Part shown: positions 16,780 to 26,232 of the stretch, piece by piece
Numbering within the stretch: the stretch's first letter is position 1
How the letters are laid out: each line of letters starts with the position of its first letter
Source of the DNA: Salinivirgaceae bacterium
GTDB lineage: Bacteria > Bacteroidota > Bacteroidia > Bacteroidales > SZUA-534
DNA length: 49,706 bases
Direction: 5' to 3'
Assembly (NCBI GenBank): GCA_017551905.1
Contig: JAFZKK010000092.1
Coordinates: forward strand, 1-49,706
Program-made: the position numbers and the translations under genes
The notes under the pieces: generated by a model
Told to the model about the DNA's origin: nothing
Seen by the model: only the letters and a program-made list of their open reading frames with translations
Databases searched by the model: none

Positions 16780-19764
16780 TCATCCCTTTTTTCTTCCAAA
16801 CCACCGTTTCCGCTTAGGCTCAGGTTGCGGTAGTTGTTCAATGTCGCTCATAATTGCTTGATAGAAAAGCTCTTGGATTTGTGTGCGGATGTTCAGTTTC
16901 GAAAGTTTGTTATTGTTTGAAGAGGGGAAGGTGCGGTTGGTTAGAAAAACCATGAAGCAGTTGTATGTCGGGTCAATCCAGATGTAGGCACCAGTGAACC
17001 CGAAATGCCCGTAACTCTCTTGTGATGCGGCTTCGCAGGTGGGGCCGTCGGGGTTATATTCGGTTAGAGGCTTGTCGAACCCAAGAGCCCGGCGGTTGTC
17101 GTTGTCGTGGAAGGGCGCTTTGGTGAACGTCAGAATCGTCTTTTTGCTGAACAGCGTAACATTGCCGTAGGTGCCGTTGTTGAGCCATAGCTGGCAGAGT
17201 TTTGCAAGGTCGTTGGAGTTTGAGAAGAGGCCGGCGTGCCCTGATATGCCGCCGAGCATAGCCGCGCCTTGGTCGTTAACGTAGCCCCAGACGGTGTCAT
17301 GGCGCCAAGTGTTGTCAACTTCCGACGGTATTATCTGGTCGCGGCTGAATTTGCTGAGAGGCAGAAAACACGTGTTGTTCATTCCCAGCGGACGGAAGAT
17401 AGCTTCGGTGCAGTAGTCTTCAAAACGCTGTCCGCTTAAATTGCTAATCATCAGCGGAAAAAGATAGAAGCCGAGGTCGCTGTACTTGTATTTTGGTCTT
17501 ATGGTTACAGGCGATTTTATAATTTGAGAATAGACGGTGTCAACATAATCGGAACGCAGGAACATGCTGTCAGTCAGCTTTATACCGAATTGCTCGCTTG
17601 AGTCTTTTGAAACAATTTCGGGCTTAATTTGTTTGCCTTTTTCGTCGAGTGTGCATTTGTAAATCGGAATCCAGTTTCTCAGTCCGGCCTGATGTGCCAA
17701 TATATGATTGATTTTCAAGTCGTCTTTGTTGCTGTTTTTGAGCATTGGCACATATTTCGACAGTTCGTCTTTGGGCTTGAATTTGTGCTTGTCGTAGAGG
17801 CACATAAGCGCGGTGGTTGTGGCCGCCACTTTTGTAACCGATGCAATGTCATATAAATCAGTCAGTTGCACTGGTGTTGTGCTGTCGTAAGTGTGGTAGC
17901 CGAACGCTTTGTTGTAAACTATTTTTCCGTTCTGTCCGAACAACAGTTGGCAACCTGGCATCACATGGTCTTTAATGCTCTGATTTACAATTGAATCTAT
18001 CAGGTCATACTCCTTTTTCTCATTTACCACTTTCTCGTTGTAATCGAGGCGGATAACCTTTTTTGCTTTCTTGCCAGTGCCGCGCTGAATATCCTTGTTT
18101 ACCGAAACAGGAAGATGCCCTTTGGCTTCCAAGCCGCCGAAAATGGCTTGTGCCGCAGATTTTTGCATCTCGTTCGATGCTTTGTAACCGACAAGCACGG
18201 CTTTCAACTTCTTGTAATTGTGCAACTTGTCGAGAGCGTAGGGGTTGCCCAAATGCGCCAGAATCACATTGTTGCCGGCAGCAAGCGTATCAATCAGTTT
18301 AACCGATTCGGGTATCAGCCCGAAGTTTTTCGATTGCACATCGTTGGTGCCGACAGTGGCAATTATCACAGTGTTGTAGTTTTTCGCCTTCGCAACAGCC
18401 TTATTTATAGCAAGATTGCTAACTTTAGCCGGAAGCCAAAGCGTGTCAATCTTGCCATATTGCATGGCCGTTCTTTGGAACATGTTTTTCGGTTTCGAAC
18501 CTATCGCTATCGACAAAATTCTGTTGTTGCCTATATCTTTGATTGGTAATATGTTATCGTTTTTTAACATTGTCAGCGACAGGTTGTGAAGCTCTGTCTG
18601 TAGGTCGGCGGCTGCGGCGGTGTTCAGGTCGGCTATCAGGTTTTTAGTTTCGATAGGCTGATAGTGGTTGAGGCCAGCCCAAGCTTTGGTTCTCAGCACT
18701 TTGAGGCAGCGCGTGTTAAGTTCGTCAATGGTTATCTTTCCGTCGGCAATGGCTTGTTCTATTTTGTCGATTGCCAGCTCCGGATTTTTCGGGAACAGTA
18801 GAATGTCGTTCCCAGCCATAAAAGCCCTGACTTCCAATTCGCCAGGTTCGAAAGCGTCTGCCACACCGCGCATATTCAAAGCATCGGTAAATATCAAGCC
18901 TTTGTAACCTAATTTCTTGATTAACAGCGAGTCAACCACCCGCTTCGATAATGTTGTGGGCAACGTTACATTAGGCTCGAGGGCGGGCACAGCCAAATGC
19001 GCCACAAGCATTCCGCCCATAATGTTTGTTGTCTTGCGGAACGGATATAACTCAATGTCGTTCAGCCGTTTAATATCGTGCTTGACCAACGGAAGCGCAA
19101 GGTGCGAGTCAACGCTGGTGTCGCCGTGTCCCGGGAAATGCTTCCCGACGGCCAGCACGCGGCTCATCTGCAAGCCTGTGGCGTATGCTGTTCCGCATTC
19201 CACCACGCGGTTTTTGTCCTCGCCAAACGAGCGAATGTTGATGACCGGGTTTTTCGGCTCCACATTGACATCGAGCACTGGCGCAAAATTGACGTGAATG
19301 CCCAGCCGTCGGCATTGGCGGCCAATTTCAACACCCATGTCTTGAATTTTTTTTGTGTCGCCGATGGCACCAAGCGCCATGGCGCGAGGGTAGTAGAGTG
19401 TGCTGTCGAGCCGCATGGCAAGCCCGTGTTCGGCATCAATCGACACTAAGGCAGGAATCTGCAATCCGGCTTGAATGCGGTTGCACAGCAACGCCTGACG
19501 CACAGGGCCGCCTTGCATGAAAATTATTCCGCCAAGTTGCAGATTTTTAAATAGTTCTACAGTCTCTTTGTTGTATTTTTCGTCTTTGTTCGAATAAACA
19601 GCCAGCATTATCAATTGAGCTATCTTTTGCCTTGTTGTCAGCGTATTTAACACAGAATCAGCCCATTGTAATTCTTCGGCACTATAAGTGACAATGCCGT
19701 TGTCTTGAGCTTTCGCAACTGACGATAGGAGTAGTGATATTATAAGTAAAATCTTGAATTTCAT
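16780..19764 (-). CDS. NagZ-like GH3 beta-N-acetylglucosaminidase fused to a serine hydrolase
   Basis: A 994-residue exported protein. The start MKFKILLIISLLLSSVAKAQ gives a clear signal peptide; the frame extends 28 codons upstream without support. The GH3 domain (about 30-370) has the hexosaminidase signature KHFPGHGDTSVDSH with the His/Asp dyad, and the nucleophile Asp in IFTDALNMRGVA. A GH3 C-terminal-type alpha/beta domain follows (about 375-570). The last 400 residues are a beta-lactamase/class C-like serine hydrolase, with SxxK in ASVTKVAA (catalytic Ser), a YSD motif in KYSDLGFYL and a C-terminal GHFGFTG motif in place of KTG. The fusion, known in Bacteroidetes, suggests periplasmic cleavage of muropeptide sugar plus a peptide or ester bond. 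Confidence 0.88.
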   Translation of the reverse strand: MKFKILLIISLLLSSVAKAQDNGIVTYSAEELQWADSVLNTLTTRQKIAQLIMLAVYSNKDEKYNKETVELFKNLQLGGIIFMQGGPVRQALLCNRIQAGLQIPALVSIDAEHGLAMRLDSTLYYPRAMALGAIGDTKKIQDMGVEIGRQCRRLGIHVNFAPVLDVNVEPKNPVINIRSFGEDKNRVVECGTAYATGLQMSRVLAVGKHFPGHGDTSVDSHLALPLVKHDIKRLNDIELYPFRKTTNIMGGMLVAHLAVPALEPNVTLPTTLSKRVVDSLLIKKLGYKGLIFTDALNMRGVADAFEPGELEVRAFMAGNDILLFPKNPELAIDKIEQAIADGKITIDELNTRCLKVLRTKAWAGLNHYQPIETKNLIADLNTAAAADLQTELHNLSLTMLKNDNILPIKDIGNNRILSIAIGSKPKNMFQRTAMQYGKIDTLWLPAKVSNLAINKAVAKAKNYNTVIIATVGTNDVQSKNFGLIPESVKLIDTLAAGNNVILAHLGNPYALDKLHNYKKLKAVLVGYKASNEMQKSAAQAIFGGLEAKGHLPVSVNKDIQRGTGKKAKKVIRLDYNEKVVNEKKEYDLIDSIVNQSIKDHVMPGCQLLFGQNGKIVYNKAFGYHTYDSTTPVQLTDLYDIASVTKVAATTTALMCLYDKHKFKPKDELSKYVPMLKNSNKDDLKINHILAHQAGLRNWIPIYKCTLDEKGKQIKPEIVSKDSSEQFGIKLTDSMFLRSDYVDTVYSQIIKSPVTIRPKYKYSDLGFYLFPLMISNLSGQRFEDYCTEAIFRPLGMNNTCFLPLSKFSRDQIIPSEVDNTWRHDTVWGYVNDQGAAMLGGISGHAGLFSNSNDLAKLCQLWLNNGTYGNVTLFSKKTILTFTKAPFHDNDNRRALGFDKPLTEYNPDGPTCEAASQESYGHFGFTGAYIWIDPTYNCFMVFLTNRTFPSSNNNKLSKLNIRTQIQELFYQAIMSDIEQLPQPEPKRKRWFGRKKG

Positions 19765-19817
19765 TTGTTTGCAATTTGAATGCACATGCTTTAGCTTGTT
19801 ATAAAACAATTGCAAAT

Positions 19818-19853
19818 AAAAAAGAATGGCGGTCAATCGACACGCCATTCTTT
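19818..19853 (-). terminator. Terminator of the dapB-lepB operon
   Basis: A perfect 11-bp stem, AAAGAATGGCG (19821-19831) with CGCCATTCTTT (19843-19853), followed on the minus strand by a T run. It lies 64 nt after the lepB stop and overlaps the untranslated region of the following gene. Confidence 0.85.
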
Positions 19854-19916
19854 CCTATTTTTCTAACAGAATGATTAACAAGTTCAAAACTTGAAATTCA
19901 TTTTTGCCTTATCTAA

Positions 19917-21242
19917 TCAATGAATGAACTTGAGCAACCTCCGCCAACGTATGTTTTTCGGGAACGATTGGTCCTTATCCGACGAGAACCAAATCATCGA
20001 CGCCTTGCCAACTATATGGTTTTCAGGCACAAATCCCCAGAAACGTGAGTCGAGCGAGTTGTGGCGGTTGTCGCCCATCATCCAGTAATAATCCATTGCG
20101 AAGGTATAACTGTCGACCTTTTCGCCATTAATATAAATGACGCTGTCTTTAACCTGCAGGTCGTTGCCTTCGTATATTCTTATAATGCGCTGATACAAAG
20201 GTAGATTGTCGATATTCAAGCTGACGGTTGCGCCCTTTTGTGGTACCCATAGAGGACCGAAGTTGTCCTCGTTCCAGCGGTAGCGAGCGTCGTGCGGGAA
20301 GTTGCTGCCATCGTAGCGGTCGCCGGCGTTTACGCGAGTTATCTCTTTGATGAATCGGAAGTTGCGCAGATTTTCAACCATTTCGGGTGTCAGCGGAATT
20401 TGATAGTATCCCGGGGCAATGTATCCGTGGTTTATGTCTTCAAGCGATATGCCCATTTTCTGTAAAGCTTTGGGACTGAATGATGTGCCATCGGTTACAA
20501 TGTCATAGCGATATTGTTTGATACCAATTTCTTCTTGCGGCTTTCCATTGATATATAGCTGTCCATCAATAATTTGGAGAGTGTCGCCAGGAATGGCCAC
20601 GCAGCGTTTGATGTAGTTTTCGCGCTTATCGACAGGGCGGTAGCCGATTGTGAAATGCTTCCAAATTTGTTCGCGGCCGTAGTCGCGCACCAATTGATGA
20701 TAGCTTGGCGCCTGATTTTCAAGACAAACCGTATCGCCTTCGGGGAAGTTGAACACCACAACATCGTTGTTTCTAATCTTTCGCAAGCCAGCCATGCGTT
20801 TGTATGGGCGCTGCCAAATATCTGAATACGAGCGCGTTGTGGCAGTAAATGGCATTGTGTGGTGAACAAACGGAACCGAAATTGGCGTTATGGGTTTGCG
20901 CGGACCGTAAGTGAACTTATTTACAAACAGATAGTCGCCAACAAGTAGCGATTTTTCCATTGACGAGGTAGGGATGGTGTATGCCTCGAACAGGAAAGTC
21001 CGGATGAGCGATGCCACAACCACTGCAAATATCACAGCATCAATCCATTCCACGGTTTTGGTTTGCTTCTCAACGCCTTTTTTCTTCCAAAATGCCCAAT
21101 GCACTTTTTTGGTGATATATACATCGAAAATCACCGGAATGCCCAGCAACCACCACAGATTGCCGTTCCAGATAATCCACAAAATGTAGATTGCAATGGT
21201 GATGCTGAATTTTATAATGTCTTTTTTTGACGGTTTTTCCAT
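19917..21242 (-). CDS. lepB: Signal peptidase I
   Basis: A 441-residue inner-membrane serine protease that removes signal peptides of exported proteins. N-terminal hydrophobic segments lie at about 8-45, with a further anchor at about 68-88. Catalytic Ser is in IPTSSMEKSLLVGD (about 92-105) and catalytic Lys in IKRCVAIPGDTLQI (about 213-226). The family's last box is MMGDNRHNSLDSRFWGFVP (about 387-405). The protein is longer than E. coli LepB because of an insert between boxes D and E, usual in Bacteroidetes. It follows dapB by 2 nt, an arrangement shared with other Bacteroidales. Confidence 0.95.
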   Translation of the reverse strand: MEKPSKKDIIKFSITIAIYILWIIWNGNLWWLLGIPVIFDVYITKKVHWAFWKKKGVEKQTKTVEWIDAVIFAVVVASLIRTFLFEAYTIPTSSMEKSLLVGDYLFVNKFTYGPRKPITPISVPFVHHTMPFTATTRSYSDIWQRPYKRMAGLRKIRNNDVVVFNFPEGDTVCLENQAPSYHQLVRDYGREQIWKHFTIGYRPVDKRENYIKRCVAIPGDTLQIIDGQLYINGKPQEEIGIKQYRYDIVTDGTSFSPKALQKMGISLEDINHGYIAPGYYQIPLTPEMVENLRNFRFIKEITRVNAGDRYDGSNFPHDARYRWNEDNFGPLWVPQKGATVSLNIDNLPLYQRIIRIYEGNDLQVKDSVIYINGEKVDSYTFAMDYYWMMGDNRHNSLDSRFWGFVPENHIVGKASMIWFSSDKDQSFPKNIRWRRLLKFIH

Positions 21243-21244
21243 GC

Positions 21245-21973
21245 TTATTTGCTTAATATTGAATTGAATACGTCTTTCATGCTATAGATGCCCTTTTTGC
21301 CGGCCATATATTCGGCGGCTACAACAGCGCCAAGCGCAAAGCCCTTGCGGTTGAAGGCCTCGTGGCGGATTGTAATCTCGTCGCCTTCAGAGCGATAGAA
21401 TACTTCGTGCGTTCCAGGCACCTCGCCAATGCGTTCCGATGTTATCGGTAACTCATTTGGTTGACAGTCAGCGGTTTTAACCCATTTGTCGAGCCTTGGA
21501 TTCGCTTTGATAATGTCCTCGCCCAATGTGATTGCCGTGCCGCTTGGCGCGTCCAACTTGTGAATGTGATGTATCTCGTTCATTCTCACCGAATAATCGG
21601 GGAAACCGGCCATCATCTCGGCCAATTTGCGGTTCAGTTCGAAAAAGAGGTTTACACCCAGACTGAAGTTCGAAGCGTAGAGGAATCCGCAGTTCTGTTT
21701 TTTGCATTCGGCTTCCACCAATGGGCGTTTGTCGAGCCAGCCCGTGGTACCCGTAACTACCGGCACACCGGCCTTGAAACATTTCATATAATCGTCGACA
21801 GCCGACTCGGGAAATGTGAACTCAATGGCCACATCGGCTGTCTTAAATTTCTCACTTTCAAAGTCTTGTAGATTGTCTTTGTCAATGGTGATAACCACTT
21901 GGTGGCCTCTTTTTACGGCTATGGCTTCAATTTCGTGCCCCATGCGGCCGTATCCGATAATTGCTAATTTCAT
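21245..21973 (-). CDS. dapB: 4-hydroxy-tetrahydrodipicolinate reductase
   Basis: A 242-residue cytosolic enzyme of the diaminopimelate/lysine pathway, supplying meso-DAP for peptidoglycan. The N-terminal Rossmann motif is IIGYGRMGHE (about 4-13). A GVPVVTGTTGW motif lies at about 70-80, and the substrate-binding signature EIHHIHKLDAPSGTA at about 135-149. This is a short version typical of Bacteroidetes. It is the first gene of a dapB-lepB pair. Confidence 0.95.
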   Translation of the reverse strand: MKLAIIGYGRMGHEIEAIAVKRGHQVVITIDKDNLQDFESEKFKTADVAIEFTFPESAVDDYMKCFKAGVPVVTGTTGWLDKRPLVEAECKKQNCGFLYASNFSLGVNLFFELNRKLAEMMAGFPDYSVRMNEIHHIHKLDAPSGTAITLGEDIIKANPRLDKWVKTADCQPNELPITSERIGEVPGTHEVFYRSEGDEITIRHEAFNRKGFALGAVVAAEYMAGKKGIYSMKDVFNSILSK

Positions 21974-22096
21974 TCGTTCGAATTTTGAATTCTAAATTTT
22001 GTGCAAATGTTTGTCGAATTTCGATAACAATCAAACGAATGCCGAAAAAAACTATTGCATGTGTTTGCGTATTTGTTGCATTTTTGGTCGTTTTTC

Positions 22097-22126
22097 TTGT
22101 CGCATTTCCAAAAACATCTATTTTTG
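22097..22126 (+). promoter_or_regulatory. Promoter of the FSU-domain lipoprotein
   Basis: TTG at 22097-22099, a 19-nt spacer and a perfect TATTTTTG at 22119-22126. Transcription would start near 22133, about 20 nt before the ATG. Confidence 0.5.
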
Positions 22127-22151
22127 AGAGGTTTAATTAAACGATGATTCT

Positions 22152-22919
22152 ATGTTGAAAAAAATTCTATCTATGGCATTGCTTGCTGTGACTGCAACAA
22201 TGTTTGTGGCTTGTCTCGGAGACGATTTATTTGATGATACGCCGGATACGTCGGTTGACGGTTTTGTCGATTTAGGACTTAAGAGCGGCACTCTTTGGGC
22301 CACATATAATGTTGGAGCCACATCTCCTCAGGGTTATGGTAACCGTTATGCATGGGGCGAAACTCAAATTAAATCTGAATATGAATGGAATACATATAAA
22401 TACTGTAAAGGTTCATACACCACTTTGACTAAATATTGCAACAATTCAAAATATGGAAATGGTGGCTTTACTGACGCACTTACATCTTTAAAAACTGCGG
22501 ATGATGTTGTTAAAGTTGAGTTTGGATATAAATACTCAATGCCTACTGCGGCTGATTGGGAAGAATTATGCGACCAGTGCTATTGGGTTTGGGAGTTATC
22601 GTACAATAAGCGAAATATAAGTGGTTACATAGTTTACAAGGCAAAGACCAAAAACGATAGAGGTGCCAAGGTGTACAATGTTGGCGTGGCTTCAAAATCT
22701 TACTCGCTTTCCGATGCCCATATTTTTCTTCCGGCGGCAGGCGAACAAGTTGGAGATGATGTTGTTGGAGTTGGTATCCACGGAGGTTATTGGTCGTCTT
22801 CGCTTTCTTCGTCTGACCCAAGTTGCGCTTGTAAAATGACTTTTAAAGACAATTATGTTATGGTTGGAGAAGACTCTCGCTATTGGGGGTATTCAGTTCG
22901 ACCTGTCTATCATCCATAA
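22152..22919 (+). CDS. Lipoprotein with a Fibrobacter-type paralogous domain
   Basis: A 255-residue predicted lipoprotein. The signal is MLKKILSMALLAVTATMFVAC, with lipobox Cys21. The mature region starts with FVDLGLKSGTLWATYNVGA and AWGET, the opening of the domain first described as the Fibrobacter succinogenes major paralogous domain and widespread in Bacteroidetes surface lipoproteins. The later signatures are YSMPTAADWEEL, a G-YWSSS motif (GGYWSSSLSSS) and the C-terminal SVRPV. The domain is thought to be a C-type-lectin-like surface fold; its ligand is unknown. The gene stands alone with its own promoter and a bidirectional terminator. Confidence 0.82.
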   Translation: MLKKILSMALLAVTATMFVACLGDDLFDDTPDTSVDGFVDLGLKSGTLWATYNVGATSPQGYGNRYAWGETQIKSEYEWNTYKYCKGSYTTLTKYCNNSKYGNGGFTDALTSLKTADDVVKVEFGYKYSMPTAADWEELCDQCYWVWELSYNKRNISGYIVYKAKTKNDRGAKVYNVGVASKSYSLSDAHIFLPAAGEQVGDDVVGVGIHGGYWSSSLSSSDPSCACKMTFKDNYVMVGEDSRYWGYSVRPVYHP

Positions 22920-22942
22920 TGTAGCTGCATTGTAAATAAAAA

Positions 22943-22980
22943 ACTGCCGACAATCTTTACATAGATGTCGGCAGTTTTTT
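22943..22980. terminator. Bidirectional terminator between the lipoprotein and trpG
   Basis: A 10-bp stem, ACTGCCGACA (22943-22952) with TGTCGGCAGT (22966-22975), with T tracts on both strands. It serves the convergent lipoprotein gene and the end of the trp operon, and it abuts the trpG stop codon. Confidence 0.85.
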
Positions 22981-23547
22981 TTATTCAGTTTCCAACCAAT
23001 TTTTAATTATTGTTCGGCCGTCGGGTGTCAGCACACTTTCAGGGTGGAATTGAATGCCGTGAATGTTGAACTCCTTGTGTTTTAGCCCCATAATCTGTCC
23101 TTCGTCGCTTTCGGCGGTTATCTCAAGACAGTCGGGGAGTCCTTCTTTCGAGACAACCCAGCTGTGATATCGTCCCATAGTTATCCGGCGTGGTAAACCG
23201 TTGAATATCGGGTCGTTACCAAACTGTGTGCCTTCGGTTGCCACTCCGTGAAAAACATCGTCCAAATTGATGAGCTTTCCGCCAAAAAACTCGCCAATAG
23301 CCTGATGTCCAAGGCATACGCCAAGTATCGGGCGGCGTCCGGCGTAGGTTTTAATAACGTCGAGCAACAGTCCGGCTTCCGACGGGATGCCCGGGCCGGG
23401 GCTTAGAATAATGTTGTCGAAGTCGGCAAGTTGCTGAAGTTCAAACTGGTCGTTGCGGACAACGCCTACATCAACACCAAAATCGGCTACAACATGAGCC
23501 AAATTGTAAGTGAACGAGTCGTAATTGTCAATGATTATTGTTTTCAT
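22981..23547 (-). CDS. trpG: Anthranilate synthase glutaminase subunit
   Basis: A 188-residue class I glutamine amidotransferase that feeds ammonia to TrpE. The nucleophile Cys is in LGVCLGHQAIGEFFGG (about 77-92) and the His/Glu pair in GIQFHPESVLTPDG (about 165-178). It overlaps the trpE stop by 4 nt (ATGA). It is the last gene of the operon, directly before a bidirectional terminator. A PabA role shared with folate synthesis is possible, as in many organisms. Confidence 0.95.
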   Translation of the reverse strand: MKTIIIDNYDSFTYNLAHVVADFGVDVGVVRNDQFELQQLADFDNIILSPGPGIPSEAGLLLDVIKTYAGRRPILGVCLGHQAIGEFFGGKLINLDDVFHGVATEGTQFGNDPIFNGLPRRITMGRYHSWVVSKEGLPDCLEITAESDEGQIMGLKHKEFNIHGIQFHPESVLTPDGRTIIKNWLETE

Positions 23548-24953
23548 AGTGTTTCTGCAATTTTAATGGCTTTCACCAATGCTCCTAATTTGTTGTTACA
23601 TTCCTCCAATTCGTATTGGTCGTTGCTTTTGGCAACAACGCCGCTGCCGGCCTGGAACCACAATTCGTTGTTTCGGCTTATGAATGTGCGAATTACAATG
23701 GCTTGATTCAGGTCGCCGTTAAGTCCGATAAAGCCGATGCAGCCTCCGTAAGCGCCTCGGTTGTGCGGCTCCAATTCGCTGATAATCTGCATGGCGCGCA
23801 CTTTTGGCGCTCCGCTAAGCGTTCCGGCCGGAAAAGTGTCGGCGAAGGTCGCAATCTTGGCTGCGTCTGCGTTCAGTGTGCCGCTCACACGGCTAACCAA
23901 GTGAATTACATGGCTGTAGAACTGCATGTCTTTGTAGAAATCAACCTTTACGTTGTGGCAGTTTCGGCTCAGGTCGTTGCGCGCAAGGTCGACAAGCATC
24001 ACGTGCTCAGCGTTCTCTTTGGCATCGTTGCGCAAAAACTCGGCGTTTTTCATGTCTTGTTCCTGATTGCCAGTGCGTTTGGTGGTGCCGGCTATCGGGT
24101 CAATGTAAGCTGTGTCACCATCGATGCGGTTGTGAGTCTCAGGCGATGAGCCGAAAATTCTGAACCCGCCAAAGTCGAAGTAGAACAGATACGGGCTGGG
24201 GTTGATGCTGCGCAGGGCGCGGTAAAGTTTGAAGTCGTCGCCTTCGTATTTCTGAATGAAACGGCGGCTGATGACAATCTGGAACACATCGCCGCGCAGG
24301 CAATGCTGGATGCAGCGGCGAACGTTGGCTTTGTGTTGTTCGTCGGTCAGAGTCGAGGTTGTCTCGCCTGTCGGACGGAAATCGTAAGCCACCACGTTTT
24401 GCTTGTTAATCAGCTTGATAAGGTTGTCAATCTCGCCAGCGCCACTTAGCGTCAGAAGCTTCATCGTGTTGTTGAAATGGTCGAAAACGATGATGTCACT
24501 ATATAATATATACAGAATGTCGGGGGCGTCGTTTTTCTCCATTGTGGTGTCTTTCACGTCGATGTCCTCAAAATAGCGCACGGCGTTGAATGCGGTGTAG
24601 CCGTACAGCCCGAAAAACTGGCTTCCGTCGCCTTCCACCTTGAATCGGTTTATGAATGTGTTAATTGCGTAAACCACAGCTTTTTTCGCATCACCTTTCT
24701 TGTCGGCTTTTATCATTTTTTTCTCGGTTGTTCCGTCGGGATAATGCGCAATTATTTGATTGTGACCAACTTGTATGCTCGCTATCGGTTTTATGCCGAT
24801 AAACGAGCGGCTGTTCTCGTTGCTGTGGTAGTCGGAGCTTTCGAGCAACGCTGATTGCGGATAGACATCGCGCAGCCGCATATAGACGCCAACCGGCGTG
24901 TGCAGGTCGGCAAGCATGTCGCGGCTTGTGGTTTGGTAGTTAAAAGTTGCCAT
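23544..24953 (-). CDS. trpE: Anthranilate synthase component I
   Basis: A 469-residue chorismate-utilising enzyme that makes anthranilate with TrpG. The N-terminal domain keeps a LLESSD motif (about 36-41), the place where Trp binds for feedback inhibition in known TrpE. The catalytic domain has FGSSPETHNRIDGDTAYIDPIAGTTKRTG (about 260-290), HVMLVDLARNDL and the C-terminal GGCIGFIG and QAGSGVVA-SN motifs. Its start overlaps the end of trpB by 14 nt. The frame upstream of this ATG lies inside trpB. Confidence 0.96.
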   Translation of the reverse strand: MATFNYQTTSRDMLADLHTPVGVYMRLRDVYPQSALLESSDYHSNENSRSFIGIKPIASIQVGHNQIIAHYPDGTTEKKMIKADKKGDAKKAVVYAINTFINRFKVEGDGSQFFGLYGYTAFNAVRYFEDIDVKDTTMEKNDAPDILYILYSDIIVFDHFNNTMKLLTLSGAGEIDNLIKLINKQNVVAYDFRPTGETTSTLTDEQHKANVRRCIQHCLRGDVFQIVISRRFIQKYEGDDFKLYRALRSINPSPYLFYFDFGGFRIFGSSPETHNRIDGDTAYIDPIAGTTKRTGNQEQDMKNAEFLRNDAKENAEHVMLVDLARNDLSRNCHNVKVDFYKDMQFYSHVIHLVSRVSGTLNADAAKIATFADTFPAGTLSGAPKVRAMQIISELEPHNRGAYGGCIGFIGLNGDLNQAIVIRTFISRNNELWFQAGSGVVAKSNDQYELEECNNKLGALVKAIKIAETL

Positions 24954-26151
24954 ATTCTTTAGCCATTTGTTTGTTATTCAGATATGTTTGCACGTCTTTG
25001 TCGCCGCGTCCACTGACGGTCAGCACTACAACATCGTCGGGCTTGAAGGTCAGTTTTTTGAGTGCGGCAATGGCGTGGGCGCTCTCAATTGCGGGTATTA
25101 TGCCTTCCATGCGAGTCAGTTCATAACCTGCATAGATTGCTTCATCGTCATTGATTGCCAATATTTTAGTGCGTCCGCATTGAGCCAGATTGGCGTGCAT
25201 TGGGCCGATGCCAGGATAGTCGAGTCCGGCGCTTATGGTGAACGCCTCTTTTATCTGTCCGTCATCGGTTTGCATTACCAGTGTGCGCGCACCGTGGATT
25301 ATTCCTTCAGTTCCGCAATGCATTGTTGCTGCGGTGTAGTCGGTGTCGATGCCGTGTCCGCCGGCTTCGGCAAGCACAATTTTCACGCGCTCATCGTCGA
25401 TGTAATGGTAGATTGTTCCGGCAGCGTTTGAGCCTCCGCCCACACAAGCTATCAGATAATTAGGATAGTTACGCCCGATTTTTTCTTCGAGTTGGCCTTT
25501 CAGTTCCTCCGAAATCACGCTTTGCATTCGTGCCACAATGTCGGGATAGGGGTGTGGACCCATTGTTGAGCCGACAATATAAAAAGTATCCTGCGGATGA
25601 CAGCACCAGTCGCGGATAGCTTCGGAGCAAGCGTCGCTAAGTGTCATGTTTCCAGTGGTTACGGGGTGGACGGTGGCGCCGAGCATCTTCATGCGCTCAA
25701 CGTTGGTGTGCTGACGTTCAACATCGGTTTTGCCCATAAAAATCTCGCATTTCATGTTCATCAAGGCGCATACGGTTGCTGTGGCCACACCGTGTTGACC
25801 GGCTCCCGTCTCAGCAATGATGCGGGTTTTGCCCATTTTTTTCGCAAGCAGAATCTGCCCTACGGTGTTGTTGATTTTGTGCGCGCCGGTGTGGTTCAAG
25901 TCCTCGCGTTTCAGGTAGAGCTTGCATCCGTATTTCTCGCTCATCCGTTTTGCGAAATAGAGTGGCGATGGCCGTCCCACATAGTCTCGCAGCAGTTGCC
26001 GGTATTCGTCTTGAAACTCACGGCTCTCGATTATCGGTTTGTAGGCTTCTTGCAGTTCGGTTACGCATTTGTACAGTATTTCAGGCACATAGGCGCCGCC
26101 AAATTTTCCGTAGAAACCTTTATCATCGACAAAATAATTCTTCTTTTCCAT
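24940..26151 (-). CDS. trpB: Tryptophan synthase beta chain
   Basis: A 403-residue PLP enzyme joining indole and serine to tryptophan in a complex with TrpA. The PLP lysine is in HTGAHKINNTVGQ (about 87-99), and the indole channel/beta-site motif is ETGAGQHGVATA (about 114-125). The phosphate-binding loop is CVGGGSNAAG (about 235-244), and the C-terminus has SGRGDKD. This is the canonical TrpB1 type. It is separated from trpA by 81 nt, the longest gap in the operon, containing a heptamer array; it overlaps trpE by 14 nt. Confidence 0.97.
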   Translation of the reverse strand: MEKKNYFVDDKGFYGKFGGAYVPEILYKCVTELQEAYKPIIESREFQDEYRQLLRDYVGRPSPLYFAKRMSEKYGCKLYLKREDLNHTGAHKINNTVGQILLAKKMGKTRIIAETGAGQHGVATATVCALMNMKCEIFMGKTDVERQHTNVERMKMLGATVHPVTTGNMTLSDACSEAIRDWCCHPQDTFYIVGSTMGPHPYPDIVARMQSVISEELKGQLEEKIGRNYPNYLIACVGGGSNAAGTIYHYIDDERVKIVLAEAGGHGIDTDYTAATMHCGTEGIIHGARTLVMQTDDGQIKEAFTISAGLDYPGIGPMHANLAQCGRTKILAINDDEAIYAGYELTRMEGIIPAIESAHAIAALKKLTFKPDDVVVLTVSGRGDKDVQTYLNNKQMAKEYGNF

Positions 26152-26195
26152 TTTTATCTGATATTTAGAGAGTTAGTTTAATCACATACGTCTTT

Positions 26196-26230
26196 AAACA
26201 TTACTCATTTTACATTAATCATTAAACATT
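26196..26230. repeat. Heptanucleotide array after trpA, 5 units
   Basis: Five in-register heptamers of the form nnnCATT on the + strand (AATGnnn on the minus strand; AATGTTT, AATGATT, AATGTAA, AATGAGT, AATGTTT in transcript order). They begin 2 nt after the trpA stop codon and fill much of the trpA-trpB gap. Confidence 0.8.
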
Positions 26231-26232
26231 CA

